Source: Podospora bellae-mahoneyi
Taxonomy: Eukaryota; Ascomycota; Sordariomycetes; Sordariales; Podosporaceae
Assembly: GCF_035222275.1 (NCBI RefSeq)
Contig: NC_085885.1
Span: forward strand, 2,790,001 to 2,854,000
Length of the DNA: 64,000 bases
Direction of reading: 5' to 3'
Shown here piece by piece: positions 11,050 to 23,150 of the stretch. Within the stretch, counting starts at the first letter, position 1, and each line of letters opens with the position of its first letter. The position numbers and the translations under genes are program-made. The notes under the pieces are model-generated. The model searched no databases. It was not told where the DNA came from and saw nothing but the letters and a program-made list of their open reading frames with translations.

Positions 11050-14000
11050 CTACATCACCTCCGCAGCCCTGACCTGCTCCTTGTTCCCCCCGGACTTATT
11101 CCCCCCCACCCTTCCAAAAACCCCCCTCATGCCGCCGTCCACCCCCCCAGCTAAATCCAACCCCCTCGTCCCTGTTCCCCCATTGCTGCTACTCCCACCG
11201 CCCAAAGCAGCAGCCTCCTGCTCCGCCTTCCACCTCCTAATTCCATCCCTCCTCTCCTGCCTCTTCTCCTCAACATCATCCTGGCTCAAATGCCCGATCC
11301 CGTTCCGCCTCTTGTAGCACAAATCCATCAGCGCGTTCGCGTCCAGCAGCTTCCGTGGAAACTGCTGCACAACCCCAAACATCTCCATCGGATCCTGCAC
11401 CGCCTTGATCTCGGGCTCCCCCAGCTTGAAGATCGTCAACGCAACCCTAAACAGCGTCCTGCTCCCCTCGTAGAAAAACACGTCCCAGACTCTCAGGACC
11501 GTCTCGATGGGGAGAGTCCCGATGAAACAAGACATGAACCAGGCCGTCATGCAGAGTGTTATGGCAGGGAGCCGATTAGGATCGCTCACGCTCTGCTGGT
11601 TGGCCCTGTGTCCGCTGCCGGGGAGGCCTCGTTTGGGTTTCTTCTTTCCCCCTCCTCCCCCGCCCAGTCCCATGTCCTCGTCGCCTCCTATTTGCTTCCA
11701 GACATTAGGGAGAGAGTCCTTGAGCGCCACCATCAAAACCCCAAGATCAACTTTTGATCCCTCCAGGCTCATCTCGTGCGTGCCCGGAAGATAAACCCTG
11801 GTGATGACATTAAGCAACCAAAACGCCTGCTCCTCGGTCTCGACAAACAGCAGCAGTAACCCAGCCAGAAAGTTCAGACTCTGGCAGTACCCAATCCGGG
11901 GGTTATACAACGCAAACGCGTGCAAGACCCTCCTGAGCGACGTGATGATCTCCGGCTCTGGCGCTGGCTCGGCCTCGACCGCATCATCTCCCTCCTCATC
12001 GTCAACCGGACTACTCGGAGGTGGCGGCGCCGGCCTGGGCGGCTTGAACCGGATATTGTCAGGAAACGTCCTGTATAAATCCTTCTCGATGTCGTCCACA
12101 ATCAACGGCTTCACCTCCCCCACCAACCCCGGCATGCTCCCAGGTCCGGTGGGATCCAACGCAGCCCGCCTCAGCAAATCTTGGTACACACCCCGGTGCT
12201 TGCTCAGAATCGCGGGCCCGCCCGCGTAGTAAAACCAGGCCGCCCCTCTCCAGTCTGGCGGGATGCCCTTTCGGATGAATCTCTTCGTCTTGGTGCTGCG
12301 TGGCGGGAATCGTATAGGTCGGTCCGTCATGAGCGAGTTGTCCTTGAGAAAGGCAATCCACTTCTTGCGTCTCCTGGACAAGTATTCGGTATAACCGGCG
12401 TTCCAAGCGTCATACGCCTGACGGGAAACATTAGGACCCGCCTTTCGGAACCCGTACCGGTCCCGGGCGCCTGGCTCCTCCGGTGGCTCCTGTGGCATTG
12501 GTGGCGGAGCGCGAGATGGCGTTGTAGGGCGAGAAGCTGGTATCGGCATCGTGGGTATCGGTAGCTCTGGCTGTACAGGCGACAAGGGCGAAACTGGTCT
12601 CTCTTCCTCCCGTCCCACCGCCTGCTGGACTGGGACATCATCACCATCCACCAATTTGGCCGAATCATGCTTCTCCAGCCCTTCGGCTTCAGCCAGATTT
12701 CTCTTCGCGATGTGCTGTCCAAATCCAAAATCCTTCGGCAACGAGTTCGTCGGCAGTAACGACTGTCTAAACTTGGGAACCGACTGTCTCGAACCCGGAC
12801 TGCCCATCGGAATCGCGATGCCAGTTGGCGCTGGCAAGCTGTCGTTCATCGCTTCCAATATCTTCTCCTTCACCACGTCGGCGTCGGAATGGTGGCTGCT
12901 CGCAGGCCTCGAGCTGTTCCTCCGTGGCATCGGGTTGTCCAAATCAGCCTGCGCAAAAATATCCTCGTCATCCGCAAACCTCATGCTCTTCCGTATGCTT
13001 TCAATGTCCGAATCGTTGAACCCTCTCTCGTACATTCCCATCACATCCTCCAAAAGCCCATCGTCTCCAATGATGGAGCTGTGCCACCAGCTTGCCCGAG
13101 CATAGATGTTAGTAATAGATTGGTGATCCCCGACGCTGCTCGCCTTGGTGAGAACGCTGTTTCTCTCGGTTCCCGTCGCCGTGAATAACGTGCCCTGAGC
13201 CGTGGAGGATGTGAGCTGGGATCGAAAGCTCGACCGAAGGGTTTCGTCCGGTGCCGAGAGCCATGGTGGTGGCTCTCGAGGTTGAACTGGCTGTTGCTGT
13301 TGCTGTTGTTGTTGCTGCTGCTGCTGCTGCTGCTGTTCTTGTGCCGCCTGCTCTTCCCGAGCGTAGGCCTGAGTGCCACTACTACTGGGACCCAGCACCG
13401 ATCTCGCAAAGGGGCCGGCCAAGGCCGCAATGGGGGCGCTCATATTTCTCGGAGTCTCGCTTCTCGGAGCATGATCCTGCGACGGGCGAGGCGCAATCGA
13501 GGAAAACGTACTGGAAGACTGCGAGGACGAGCCGGACAGTCTCCGGAGCCTAGGCCACGGATTTCCGGGCGCGTGAGATTGCGCGTGTACTTGTTGATAA
13601 TCACTCTGATACTCTCCCGACTCTTCCAGCGTCGGCTCCACCTGCGGGCGACTCAGCCCCATCCGTCGTGACGACAAAGCACCATCAGACTGCTGCGACC
13701 GAATGCTCGTCTTCCGTGGCCGAGAAAAGTTTTCGACTGTCACGACAGTACCTTCCGATGGGGTTGGTGTGCCTCGCCTGCTGCCGGGCGGTGACTCGAA
13801 GCGCGACATCATCGAGGCTGGAGACATCGCCCCCCCGATCTGCTCGTGATGTCGGGCAAGGAGCGGGAACTTGCGTGGCGGCTCATCGCTCGGCGGTCGA
13901 GAATGGGCCCGCGATGGGGGCTCCGATTGCGGTGTCGGCTCAGGTTCAGGTTCTGGTTCTGGTTCGTATGCCTCAATGATGAAAGGGTTCGACGACAGGC

Positions 14001-14535
14001 CCGGAAAAGCCGACCTGGGCGGCGGTCTCGACACGGGGTTCGACTCGGCCCTCATCCGAGCACTGCTGTTCGGAAAATGAGAGGCGGTCGGTGTCAAGGC
14101 CGGATTGCGCCGAGCATTCGGGGAGCTATAAAAGAAAGAGTCGCTGCGAGGTGAAAGGAGGTCAGGGGGGATCTGTCGGCGGTCGTGTGATAGATCGAGC
14201 GTCGGTTTCGGCGAGCTCGACGGTCGTCGTTGGTGGTTGGAGCGTGTTTGGTAAGAGTGAAGATTCTGGACGGGAAAGTTGCGGGGAGGATAGTGCTGAT
14301 GGCGCTGGTTGTATTGCTGCTGGTAGTAGGAGTAGTCGGTCTGTTCGTCTGGTTTCGACCAGGGTCCGGCGTTTGGCCATTGTGGTTTCGCTTGCTGTCG
14401 GGAAGCGGGCAAGCCGTGGTGCATCATGCTGCTTGGGGCGGGATAGGCCGCACCACCACCATTATTATCATTATCATTGTCACTGTCTCCTCCTCCTCCT
14501 CCTCCTCCTCCGTCTTCTCTGTAATGGCCCAACAT
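11050..14535 (-). CDS. TBC-domain Rab GTPase-activating protein with long disordered N-terminus
   Basis: TBC proteins switch off Rab GTPases in membrane traffic. This is a single 1161-aa open frame. Residues 1 to about 700 are low-complexity, rich in Pro, Ser and Gln, with an EPEPEPEP tract and a poly-Gln run (13283-13338). The TBC domain lies at about 757-1060. It contains RKGIPPDWRGAAW, the arginine-finger motif IxxDxxR (IEKDLYR, near residue 816), the glutamine-finger YCQ in IGYCQSLNF (near 883) and a PIETVLRVWDVFFYEG block. Both catalytic fingers are intact, so activity is expected. A Gly/Lys-rich insert interrupts the domain after about residue 955. The Rab target cannot be told from sequence. 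The start context (GCCATG) and the position of the stop support the given ends. Confidence 0.93.
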   Translation of the reverse strand: MLGHYREDGGGGGGGGDSDNDNDNNGGGAAYPAPSSMMHHGLPASRQQAKPQWPNAGPWSKPDEQTDYSYYQQQYNQRHQHYPPRNFPVQNLHSYQTRSNHQRRPSSSPKPTLDLSHDRRQIPPDLLSPRSDSFFYSSPNARRNPALTPTASHFPNSSARMRAESNPVSRPPPRSAFPGLSSNPFIIEAYEPEPEPEPEPTPQSEPPSRAHSRPPSDEPPRKFPLLARHHEQIGGAMSPASMMSRFESPPGSRRGTPTPSEGTVVTVENFSRPRKTSIRSQQSDGALSSRRMGLSRPQVEPTLEESGEYQSDYQQVHAQSHAPGNPWPRLRRLSGSSSQSSSTFSSIAPRPSQDHAPRSETPRNMSAPIAALAGPFARSVLGPSSSGTQAYAREEQAAQEQQQQQQQQQQQQQQQPVQPREPPPWLSAPDETLRSSFRSQLTSSTAQGTLFTATGTERNSVLTKASSVGDHQSITNIYARASWWHSSIIGDDGLLEDVMGMYERGFNDSDIESIRKSMRFADDEDIFAQADLDNPMPRRNSSRPASSHHSDADVVKEKILEAMNDSLPAPTGIAIPMGSPGSRQSVPKFRQSLLPTNSLPKDFGFGQHIAKRNLAEAEGLEKHDSAKLVDGDDVPVQQAVGREEERPVSPLSPVQPELPIPTMPIPASRPTTPSRAPPPMPQEPPEEPGARDRYGFRKAGPNVSRQAYDAWNAGYTEYLSRRRKKWIAFLKDNSLMTDRPIRFPPRSTKTKRFIRKGIPPDWRGAAWFYYAGGPAILSKHRGVYQDLLRRAALDPTGPGSMPGLVGEVKPLIVDDIEKDLYRTFPDNIRFKPPRPAPPPPSSPVDDEEGDDAVEAEPAPEPEIITSLRRVLHAFALYNPRIGYCQSLNFLAGLLLLFVETEEQAFWLLNVITRVYLPGTHEMSLEGSKVDLGVLMVALKDSLPNVWKQIGGDEDMGLGGGGGGKKKPKRGLPGSGHRANQQSVSDPNRLPAITLCMTAWFMSCFIGTLPIETVLRVWDVFFYEGSRTLFRVALTIFKLGEPEIKAVQDPMEMFGVVQQFPRKLLDANALMDLCYKRRNGIGHLSQDDVEEKRQERRDGIRRWKAEQEAAALGGGSSSNGGTGTRGLDLAGGVDGGMRGVFGRVGGNKSGGNKEQVRAAEVM
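13283..13338 (-). repeat. CAG/CAA repeat encoding poly-glutamine
   Basis: An interrupted CAG/CAA trinucleotide array on the minus strand encodes about 18 consecutive Gln in the disordered N-terminal half of the TBC protein. Such tracts often vary in length between strains. Confidence 0.85.
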
Positions 14536-17500
14536 GGCGGCGGCCGATGCTGTTGAAGAAGAACGGCGGGTGTGTGCGGTGAAGGCTTCAATCCTTTAGG
14601 TGGAGGCCGTGGTGAAAAATAGCATTGGGAATTACTTTATTTTAATTGTTATTTTCCCCAGCGCGTCGTGATCAGCGCCCAAATGAGCACGCAGCAGGCT
14701 TCTGGGTTGCGGATGCAGGGCCTGACACCGCGCTGGAGCCGGGTTGATGGTTGTTGGGATTAGTGCCGGGGAGGATCCCGGGAGCACCTGCGGAGTAGGT
14801 GGCCTGCCCACTGCCTTGGTTTGAGTTTCCTTTTCAACTTCAAGACTCTGCCTGTTCTGTTTCCTGACCATCTCTTGTCTTGCCGCTGGAAGGATACGAC
14901 CGTTTCACCCGTCCAAGGTAGAGCCGGGTGACAGGCTCCGAATAATTTGCAGTCCTAATATTACCGCGTCTGGGTCGATGTGGTGGTTCTGGCTGCGGTT
15001 GTGCACAGTGGACGAAGCAGTAGCCGTTCGTCGCGTAACAGGGTCCGGGCAACGCACTTTCGGCCCGAGGCCAGGTTTGAGTTTGAGCTTCTCTGCGAGG
15101 GAGGATATCAAACCCAAATTGCTGGGAATTGGATGAGATTTCAGAGAGAGAGAGAGAGAGAAAATAAATAAAACAAGCCGCGGACAGCCCGATCTGAAAG
15201 GCGGGGCAAATGGGCGGAGCATTCATTGGCAAAGCTTCAGCTTTCGTGGCCCTCTCTCTCGGCTCTCCCAGAACTCCATCTGATTTATTCGTCATGTTCC
15301 CCCGAAGCAGGTACGACTGTGCAACTCTCGGAAATGGTTATTGTCGTGCCATTTATTGGCTGACCCCAGTGCAAAAAGACCCCCAGGACATGCAGAAAGG
15401 AAAACAAAAAAGCAACAATGCCCCCCTCCAAGACCGACATCATCGCCGCAGTGGGCTGCCGTTGTAGGGGATGGTGGGAACCCCTAAACGCAAACGGCTG
15501 CAGCGATCTACACAAGTTCCCCCCCAGCTGGGTACTGTAAGTTTATTTTCTTTCTCCTTGACCCTGCATACATAGATGCTATCCCATATAAAAGGTCCAT
15601 TGTGACAAGTCACCATCAGGAGACATACCAGCAGACTCACACAGAAATTTCATCGCAATGCTTGTTCAATCGGGAATGAAAATGCTCCCCTACCCCCTTC
15701 CCTCCCCCTGTCCGTTCGCGAACCCGCAGTTCCGGACGACGACTCGCGCTTGTGCCTTTGGCGAGGGTCTTCCGGGCCACTCTGTGCCTGGCACTAGACC
15801 TATACGGGCAATGGCTCCCTGTTGTGGGTCTTCCCATCCATGGATCGCAGCCCTGGTTTCATGGAAGCCTTCGAAAACTTGGAAAATTTCTAGCTTGGGA
15901 TGATCGCCAGGGGAAAGGACGGATGGACCTCTCATCTCAAAATTATCCCCTCCAGGAACATGTCCAGATGTGACTCTATTATGTACATGGCTCCGGTGCT
16001 GTTAATAATTATACAGTACCTATATCACCGCCTCTCGTGTTGCCACTGTTGGTCAGCATCAATGAAGGTCCCAGGAGGTGTAGTCAATGCGCTGTATCAA
16101 TCGCGAAGGGGTCGAGTGTTCCTCTCCTCCAGCTACGCCGGACTCTTTGATATCAGCTTTGCCCTCTTGGCACTCTTTGACTCTCGGCCATTGTTTAACG
16201 GTTTGCATCAAACGGCGAAGAATGATAACAGATAAATCGGAGTACTCGTCATAGCAATCCCATGTGATGTGCCGAGAACCTACCTGACCTCGTCTCGAGC
16301 ATCTCCTACATCAGCAGAGTCCGTTACGCGGAAGACATGCAACCCCAGTCAAATTTACAGGTTACAACGCGTCCGACGCGACACAGCAGAAACCGTTCGC
16401 GCTGCGGGGATGAGAACCTCGTACGCCTTTTGCACGATGCCGTCTCGATCATGCTGGGCCTGACGCTGTGAAGCATGTTCGTCTTGTCGCCGGTCTGAAG
16501 AAAACCTGGGCCACCGTCTCGCTAGAACGTGAGAGATCTCGATGAGCACGCCATGAGCATCATTCGGGACATGCCAACCGATCCTCACCTGGTATCCCAG
16601 TCCGGAACCAACATACCGAAGCAGCAACACCTCCGTTCTTCGGCTTCGGCACCAACTCCAACAACAGAGAGGTTCTGTTCTGCTGGAGCCGGCCCGGAAT
16701 GAAGGCATCGGGAAATCTATCGGCGATGAAGCCGGCAAAATATTCAACCGAGACACGAGATGGTCAAAGCTCCTTCCAAGCATTTGCTGTCACGTGAGAA
16801 TGTCAATGACGTTTTCTTTTGGAATCGACCATCCCAAACGCTAGCCGCAATGCTCGACATTTCTCAACCGTTGCTTGCTGACAGGCCCTCCCTATCGCTC
16901 CGATTATTCCTGAAAAACTGTGCCGCACGCAGTGAAAAGGCTCACTCACATTGTTACGTGCCGTCACTCCGTTACACTTAGAGGGAAGAGGTCCGAGCTC
17001 CTGCGTCAATCAGCCAGTCGGAAACGTCAAATTGCGCACTTGGACGGGCAGATGCACAAGCCAGAATGCGATCAGAGTTCCCCCCTCTCTGTTCACTGTG
17101 CTTATGCGACACTGGGCCAACTGCTCCGTTCCTTGATACCCGTCACCGATGGAGTGATGCCTCAGGTTTCCAACTTCTCCAAAGCGGGAAGAGGCCACGC
17201 CCACGGTAGCTTTGAGAGAGGTGGGAGCTGGGGGGAAGCTTCCCCTCTCCTCCCCCGCCCACACCGCCCACCTCTGACGCCCCCCCCCCCAAGTTGCTCT
17301 GCTCTGCTCTGCTCTCCTCCCCCCTTCCCTCAGTGACCCAGCTGTGCGCGCGCGCAAAGCCTGGCTGGCTTCCCTTCCCTCTCTGCTGCTCCCCCGCCCC
17401 TTTTCTGTTCTCCGTCCTTCCCACCTTGTAATCCCGTCCTTGGCTGCTGGCAAAGAAAAGGTAGGTACGTACCGTTCACACCGGAGCTCCAGCCTTTGCC

Positions 17501-17684
17501 CGTCTACCACCCTCCTCCCCCCTCCCCCCCCCCCCAACTCAGCCTTTCCTCTCTCCCTTATTTTTCTCCTCCTTTTCCTTCCCTCTCTCCCATCCAAGCT
17601 TTCCCATCAAATCCAACTCTCCACGCCCGTGTTCTATCCTTACACTCTTCAATTGATATCTTACCAACGCGCCCTTCCATCAAA
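14536..17684. other. Gene-poor intergenic region, 3.1 kb
   Basis: No convincing coding gene is visible. Contents include a (GA)n tract at 15142-15161 and a TATA-like CCATATAAAAGG at about 15588. A short 81-codon frame from 15658 lacks family resemblance. Pyrimidine-rich, C-run-bearing sequence from about 17220 to 17680 is the probable leader of the downstream acidic-protein gene. Confidence 0.45.
15142..15161. repeat. (AG)n microsatellite
   Basis: About ten perfect AG dinucleotides lie in an intergenic region, followed by AAATAAATAAAA. Confidence 0.9.
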
Positions 17685-18487
17685 ATGACCGGCCGCAAGA
17701 GAAAGCAAGAGGAGGAGGAGCTCGTAGCTCTGCCCAGTGATGACGAAGAGGAGGAGGAGGAGTAAGCCCATCCCCCGTGCTCCCCTGATGCTGGTGTTTT
17801 CTGTAGCTGCCTTGGATGCCATTCCCCATCGTCACTGATGCGACGCGACTGGTCTGAACGCCATCAGACCTTGTGTGGCGAAATGGGCGCTGATGTCGTT
17901 GGCGCATCCTACTTTCGCGGTGGTAGCCGGAGCATTGTCTCCGTCGACAATTGGGAGATGGCCATGATTTGCATGCCAGATAACCCCGAATCTGTGGCTG
18001 ACTCGTAGCGGTGCAGGTATGTCTCTGACGAGGATGACGAAGAAGTCGGCGATAGTTCCGGCGATGACGGAAGCTTCAACGAAGAGGATGCCGAAGATGA
18101 CGAGGAGGGCGAAGAAGAAGACGAGGAAGCTGCCCCGGGTATGACCAGCCTCGCAATCCCATTAACTTGTTTTTGGCGCGCTAATCATCTTCCCTCAACC
18201 AAGCTCCTCCCAAGAAGAAGATAAAGACGGCAGCTACCGCCGAGGGTGATGCGCCTCAGAAGAACGGCCACAAGAACGGTGTCGCCGAGAATGAGGGAGA
18301 TGACCAAGAGGAGGAGGATCAAGAGGGCGAGGAAGAAGGCGACGATGATGACGTCGAAGACGAGGAAGGTGCTGAGGAGGATGAGCCCCCTATCGCTTCC
18401 AAGGGCGTCAAGAAGGCTGCCGCACCGCCTGCCGCCGCCGAGGGCAGCGCTGCTGCTGTTGCCGCTGATGGTGACGACGAGGACTAA
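17685..18487 (+). CDS. Small acidic, probably nuclear protein (function unknown)
   Basis: Three exons (17685-17761, 18017-18138, 18204-18487) join in phase to give 160 aa. The introns are 255 and 65 bp. The first has a GCTGAC branch point and a CAG acceptor at 18016. The second uses donor GTATGA. The product starts MTGRKRKQEEEE, a basic patch that could act as a nuclear signal. It is then dominated by Asp/Glu runs, with a central PPKKKIKTA basic cluster and an Ala/Pro-rich stretch before GDDED at the end. Charge and layout resemble histone-binding or nucleolar acidic proteins, but I see no diagnostic Chz1 or NAP motif and make no functional call. The start context (CAAAATGACC) is good. Confidence 0.7.
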
Positions 18488-21200
18488 TGGTGGTGAGACA
18501 TGGCTGTGGTGGTGTTGGCAAGTTCCTCGCGATCCATGAGCCCCCATTGCGTGCGACCTCTCCTGCTCTGAAGGCGTTGGCGTTTGTGACCACTGATTCG
18601 TGGCTGGCTGGATGCCGGAGGAAGCGGCTGTCTTTTGTTTGCTTTGGTATGCGTGCGCAATAGGTACCGTCCTCGTCGATCTCAGCTAGATATATATATC
18701 CATGTCATGAACTGCTCCTGTTGTTGGTGTTTGCGCTATACCGACTTGTAGTCAGGAGCATGGGGTGTGAATTGCGATTGGTTGCTTACATGCTTGCCCC
18801 TTCGTTGCTGATTTGGTCCACGTGTGGACGGCGGCCGAAGGGGGGAAGCGCAGATGGAGCGGTCTCTTCAAGGAAGAACAGAACGGATGAAAAGGGAAGA
18901 AAGCAGTGTTGTGTTTTACACCAACCTCCCTAACAGCAGCCCCAGTCATATTGTCGATTTGGCGAGGCCCACACCATTGGCCTCGTGATGCCCAATCTTA
19001 GGCTGGGACATGTAGTGCCACGTCGACAATGGGGGTCGAGATCCGCCAAGCTCTGGCCTATTTTGGTGGCCATCAGTTTGATAGGCTTGTCGAGTAGGAG
19101 ACCTTTTGAGATATTTGGTTTAACAGCGGCTGAGGGAAGAGGTGTGGGCGCAGTCTCTGCATATGTGCATGTATGGTCGTCTGCCTGCGTTTATACCTTC
19201 CTTTCGACCGGTTCGTTACTTGAGCAGAGAGGCTGATGGTGATGACCTCGAGAGCCGTGGCTAGCCTTTCTATGCCTGGTCCAAACCGAGTCTGGTTGTT
19301 GGGGGAAAAGGAAGCATACTGATCCCAGCATCTTGAGTCTGCAAGCACATCGCCAACTCAGGTCTATTCTCAGAACTGATTCCGAACTTGCCGAGAGTAC
19401 CAACCAAGTTCTTGACAGAGCTCGAACTCCCTCTTGTCTCGATTGTCAACGGGAAGAGTTGTCAATCCGTACAAGTAACAGTTTCATCGAAAGCTCTTTG
19501 GGACAATGTTGTCCCATTGGGAGCCCTCAAAATGCCGATTGATCCTCCTGAAACATGGCTTCTCACTAACCAGAGACAGGAAATGATAGCTCGCGGTCGA
19601 AATAGTGTATGTAGGGCTCACCGTTGACAGCTATCCAAGATCCTTGTTGTGCCGCTAGTTGCCGCCGCAATACGAGCTTCACCACCGTTGTCGATGACAG
19701 ACTTCGTTTGCTGTTTCCGCTTTGAGGATACCGAGCATAAAAAAACGCAGGTGGTAGTAGCGGCTCTGGCGGGGCTGTTGTTGGGACGGCGCTACGATAG
19801 TTGAGCAGGTTGGCGAAAATAATAAAAGAAGCCGGATCGTCGCCGAGCCCTCAAGCGCAACGGTGAGCTCCGCTGCCTCGTGGCAACTGGGTCCTGGGAT
19901 ATCGGATCGGCCATTCGGGATCCGGGGTTTGGTCTCTTGGGAAAAACACAGATCGATGCTCGGATGAGCCACTGCCAACATCATGCCATTCGTGCTGATG
20001 AGAGGATCGACTTGGGAGCAGCAAAGACTTGGCCTTCATTTCTACAGCTAGGCTGATGCCGGGTGTCGAGAGCTACTCATACTCATCAGTAGGCAGAGTG
20101 GATAATGTGCTGTGTGTGTATCCATAAGGTTGGCTGGGAGAGGGGTCTGTTGTTGAGCAGAGATCGTGAGAATTGAAGTCTCTGTCTTCCCCTCTTGGCA
20201 TGACACATCAGGTTCGCTTTCCCCTGCCCCAAAGGATTGACATGCATCGGGACTTGATGGGGCAGACTCCACAAAGATCTTGCTCAGTAGTGGATATCTC
20301 GTCCCTGGCGGCTTCCTTTTCGCTTGCTCTGTCTGCTGTGCGGGAAGGAACTGTCCATTGAGGTTCTTGAAGGCCTCGACAAATGGCTTTGCAGGGAATG
20401 CATGATAAGACTGGCTACCCCACCTCTCAACTGTCAAACCCCCTGTGCGGATGCACACCAGTCTTCCACACACGCCTTCACACAGCCCTGGGGGAAGTCT
20501 TGGACTGTTCTGGATTGCAGTTGTCAAAAGACGGGACCACACACCAGCTGCCCGACATGGCGCCATTTTCATGTAGGCTGCTTCCCCCCCCCCAAACATT
20601 CAACGCACATGGCGGACGACTCCATGATCTGACATCATCCCCAGCTATAGGCTCGATCCCCCGGACTGACCCGCTCCCAGGCCTCGAAAGGGATGTGGGA
20701 GGATGTACCGCAGTAGGGACAAGTGGGCGGCCCGATCGATTCTCTTCCTTTTCTCCATTGCTCATGCCGGCCTGCCGGGAGCGGCAACGCTAATGGCTCT
20801 GGAGCAGCCGTCTTCTTGGACCCGAGCAGCCCATGGCCCCCTGCGTGGTCCTGGGAAGGGGCCATGGAGTGGTATTGAATCTAGGCGGGACTTTGCGAAG
20901 AAGGGGGGTCTGTGAACACGAAGGGCCAGCCTCTATATAAGACTTGACCTGGAGATCAGAAGTCAGCGGGACGGCCAGATATCCACCAGCAAAGCAGCTC
21001 TCCCGAGGTACTAGGACACGCATCCTACGTACGACCGTACGATTATCAGCTATTCTCCCCAGTTCTCTCTTCCATTCCGCCGTTGTGCTTACCTTTGACG
21101 CGCACCGTCAAGAGCATCATCACATGGGTGCTGCCGCAAGACAACGATCTTACCCACTATCGTGCGTTCGACCCCTTGCGAGATACTCCTTGGAGAAGTC
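18488..21200. other. Intergenic region, 2.7 kb, upstream of bHLH gene 1
   Basis: No gene is recognised. Short frames on both strands lack family similarity. The right end contains a TATA-like CTCTATATAAG at about 20931-20941, 260 bp before the bHLH start. This is consistent with a long regulatory region for a transcription-factor gene. Confidence 0.45.
20932..20941 (+). promoter_or_regulatory. TATA-like element upstream of bHLH gene 1
   Basis: TCTATATAAG lies about 260 bp before the predicted ATG at 21201, on the coding strand. Function is inferred from sequence and position only. Confidence 0.4.
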
Positions 21201-22286
21201 ATGGAACCCAGCGCGACGAAGACCAGCATCATGATCAAGGAAGCGAGTTCCGGTGCTGACGAGGTGAGAAATATTCGTGGTTTATTGTGGCGGTCGTGGT
21301 GTTACCAGACAAGTCCCGGCGTCACGCCACTTTTGCATTCACCACTTTCTGGATTCAGCTAACCAAGGCACGTTGGAATCTAGACCTCGGTGTTGGCAGT
21401 ACCCACCCCAGGCTATGGCTATATGGGTCAAGCCAGCTACGGGGCTAACGTCGTCCCATGGAGCTTGCCCGACGCACCGTACACAGCTTCTTCGTTCTTT
21501 GAGGAACCATCCTGCGACTTTTTTTCCTTGTCGAGGACTCCATTTACTCCATTTGTGGGTGGAAATTGGCACTTGTCTAACAATCTCAGCCCCGAAGTCT
21601 CTCTACCAACACCACTCAGCTCAGTAGGTTCCAGAGCGGGCGTATGGAGGGGCGAACCCGGGGGCGAGTATTGCGAGCATGAGCTCTTCTCCCCAGTGAG
21701 CGAACTAGCCACCATCGATATGGCAGATTCTGTGACACACACCAAGAGGTTTGGGTCTGAGGAGTCGTCCATGTCGGCCAAGCATCAGCCCAACAACAAG
21801 ATCAAGGCCACCAGTAGATCAAAGGGTCGTGGCAAGCACAATATTCAGCTGCGTACCGCCTCCCGCAAGGCTCGAAAAGGAAGTTTGGCGCCAGCAACAC
21901 CTCTATCTCCAGCTGAAAGCGTTCACAATCCCGGTTCAGCCAGTGATGATGATGACCTCACCCTTGAAGAACGCCGTGCCAGACGCAACCATAACCTTGT
22001 CGAGAAACAGTACCGCAACAGGCTGAACGCCCAGTTCGAACGCCTCTTGGCCGTCCTTCCTCTCGAGCAATACAAGGGGGGTCACCTGGGTCAGGGAGAA
22101 GGCTGTGATGGATTCGCAACCGATGAGAAGAGAATGAGCAAGGCCGAGGTGTTGGATTTGGCAACCAGACGTATCAAGGCACTTGAGATGGAGAAGGAGC
22201 GCTTGAACAGAGAAAGAAAAGAGCTGCTAAGGAACATGGACATCATGGCTGGAGCCGTTGCTCGGGCAGCCAATCAAGGACTTTGA
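21201..22286 (+). CDS. bHLH transcription factor with SREBP-type basic region (tandem copy 1)
   Basis: Exon 1 (21201-21263) encodes MEPSATK... and ends at GADE. A 120-bp intron (21264-21383) has a CTAACC branch 19 nt before its TAG acceptor. Exon 2 (21384-22286) is in phase, giving 321 aa. The C-terminal bHLH (about 215-310) starts RRARRNHNLVEKQYRNRL. It has the His-Glu-Arg set used for E-box contact and a Tyr before the Arg (QYR), which marks SREBP-type basic regions. A 24-residue loop and an Arg/Lys/Glu-rich leucine-zipper-like helix follow. No transmembrane segment follows, so it is not a membrane-tethered Sre1. The N-terminal half is aromatic- and acidic-rich and is probably an activation region. 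A second SREBP-type gene lies 2.1 kb downstream on the same strand. Confidence 0.85.
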
Positions 22287-23150
22287 TTGCATTTTATTGG
22301 ATTGGATTTGGTCAAAGGTATCGGGTTTCGGTCTCCACATTGGCGCGATGGGGAAAAGGGTCACGGTACAAGTTCAAATATGGCATGTTGTTACAAGACA
22401 GATGGTGGGGATCAAGGATGGAAACTTGTTTGAAAAGCATGGCGAGAATTGTGGTTGATAGCATCGGCGTTTCTCTTTTCCAACCAAATTTACTGTATTT
22501 GCACTTGTACTTCATTCATCTACGAGTTTGCTCCAACACAATCAGGTTTTCATGGTCCGGTATCTGGCAGATGTGTTTCGGGTGGCTGCTTCTGACAGCA
22601 GCTTTGTTGCTTTGTTGTATCTTGCTGATTGGAAAGAGATGCTTCTCCTGCATATCCATTGTCTGTAGAATGCATATGCATGATTTACAAGTTTCGACCA
22701 TCAAAATGTGTGGGAAGACGCTATCTTGACCAAGAGTGTTGGACAGCTGGCGCTCCAAAGCCACCGGGACTTTCAGGGAAGGAGGCATTCTTTTTCAGGC
22801 AGGCACTGCTTGTCCAGTTGTCGGCAAGAATCCAGCAACCCTTACCCACAAACAACTTCCAACAAGCACCCCAGAATTAATTACGATTACGACTCCTCCA
22901 TGTTCTCGATCGAATCAGACATCGACCCGATGGGTGACGGAACGCCCAGTCTGTTGTCTGCATGCAGGGCAGCCGCTCTGTTGGATCCCCTCACTCGCTC
23001 ACAGAAGCACGTTCACCGGTTCTGCCAAGAGCTTTTTCTCTGGTGGTATGATGCCTACGGTATCCGTACACCACGTTGCAAGCTCGAGATGTTGTTGATT
23101 CTGACTCCCGAGGTCCCTTAGCTAACAAACCTTCGAATCACTTTACGGAG
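22287..23150. other. Intergenic region between the tandem bHLH genes, left part
   Basis: This holds the 3' region of bHLH copy 1. A coding-looking stretch at 22900-23048 (MFSIESDIDPMGDGTPS...) may be a first exon of the hypothetical gene at 23151. I could not find a splice join that keeps phase. Confidence 0.35.

Noticed and set aside
15658-15903. 81-codon frame starting about 70 bp after a TATA-like sequence
   Set aside because: The promoter-like spacing is attractive, but the peptide has no family features, signal peptide or plausible structure.
17685-18487. Assignment of the acidic protein to histone chaperone Chz1
   Set aside because: Acidic composition alone is not enough. The short Chz motif is absent.
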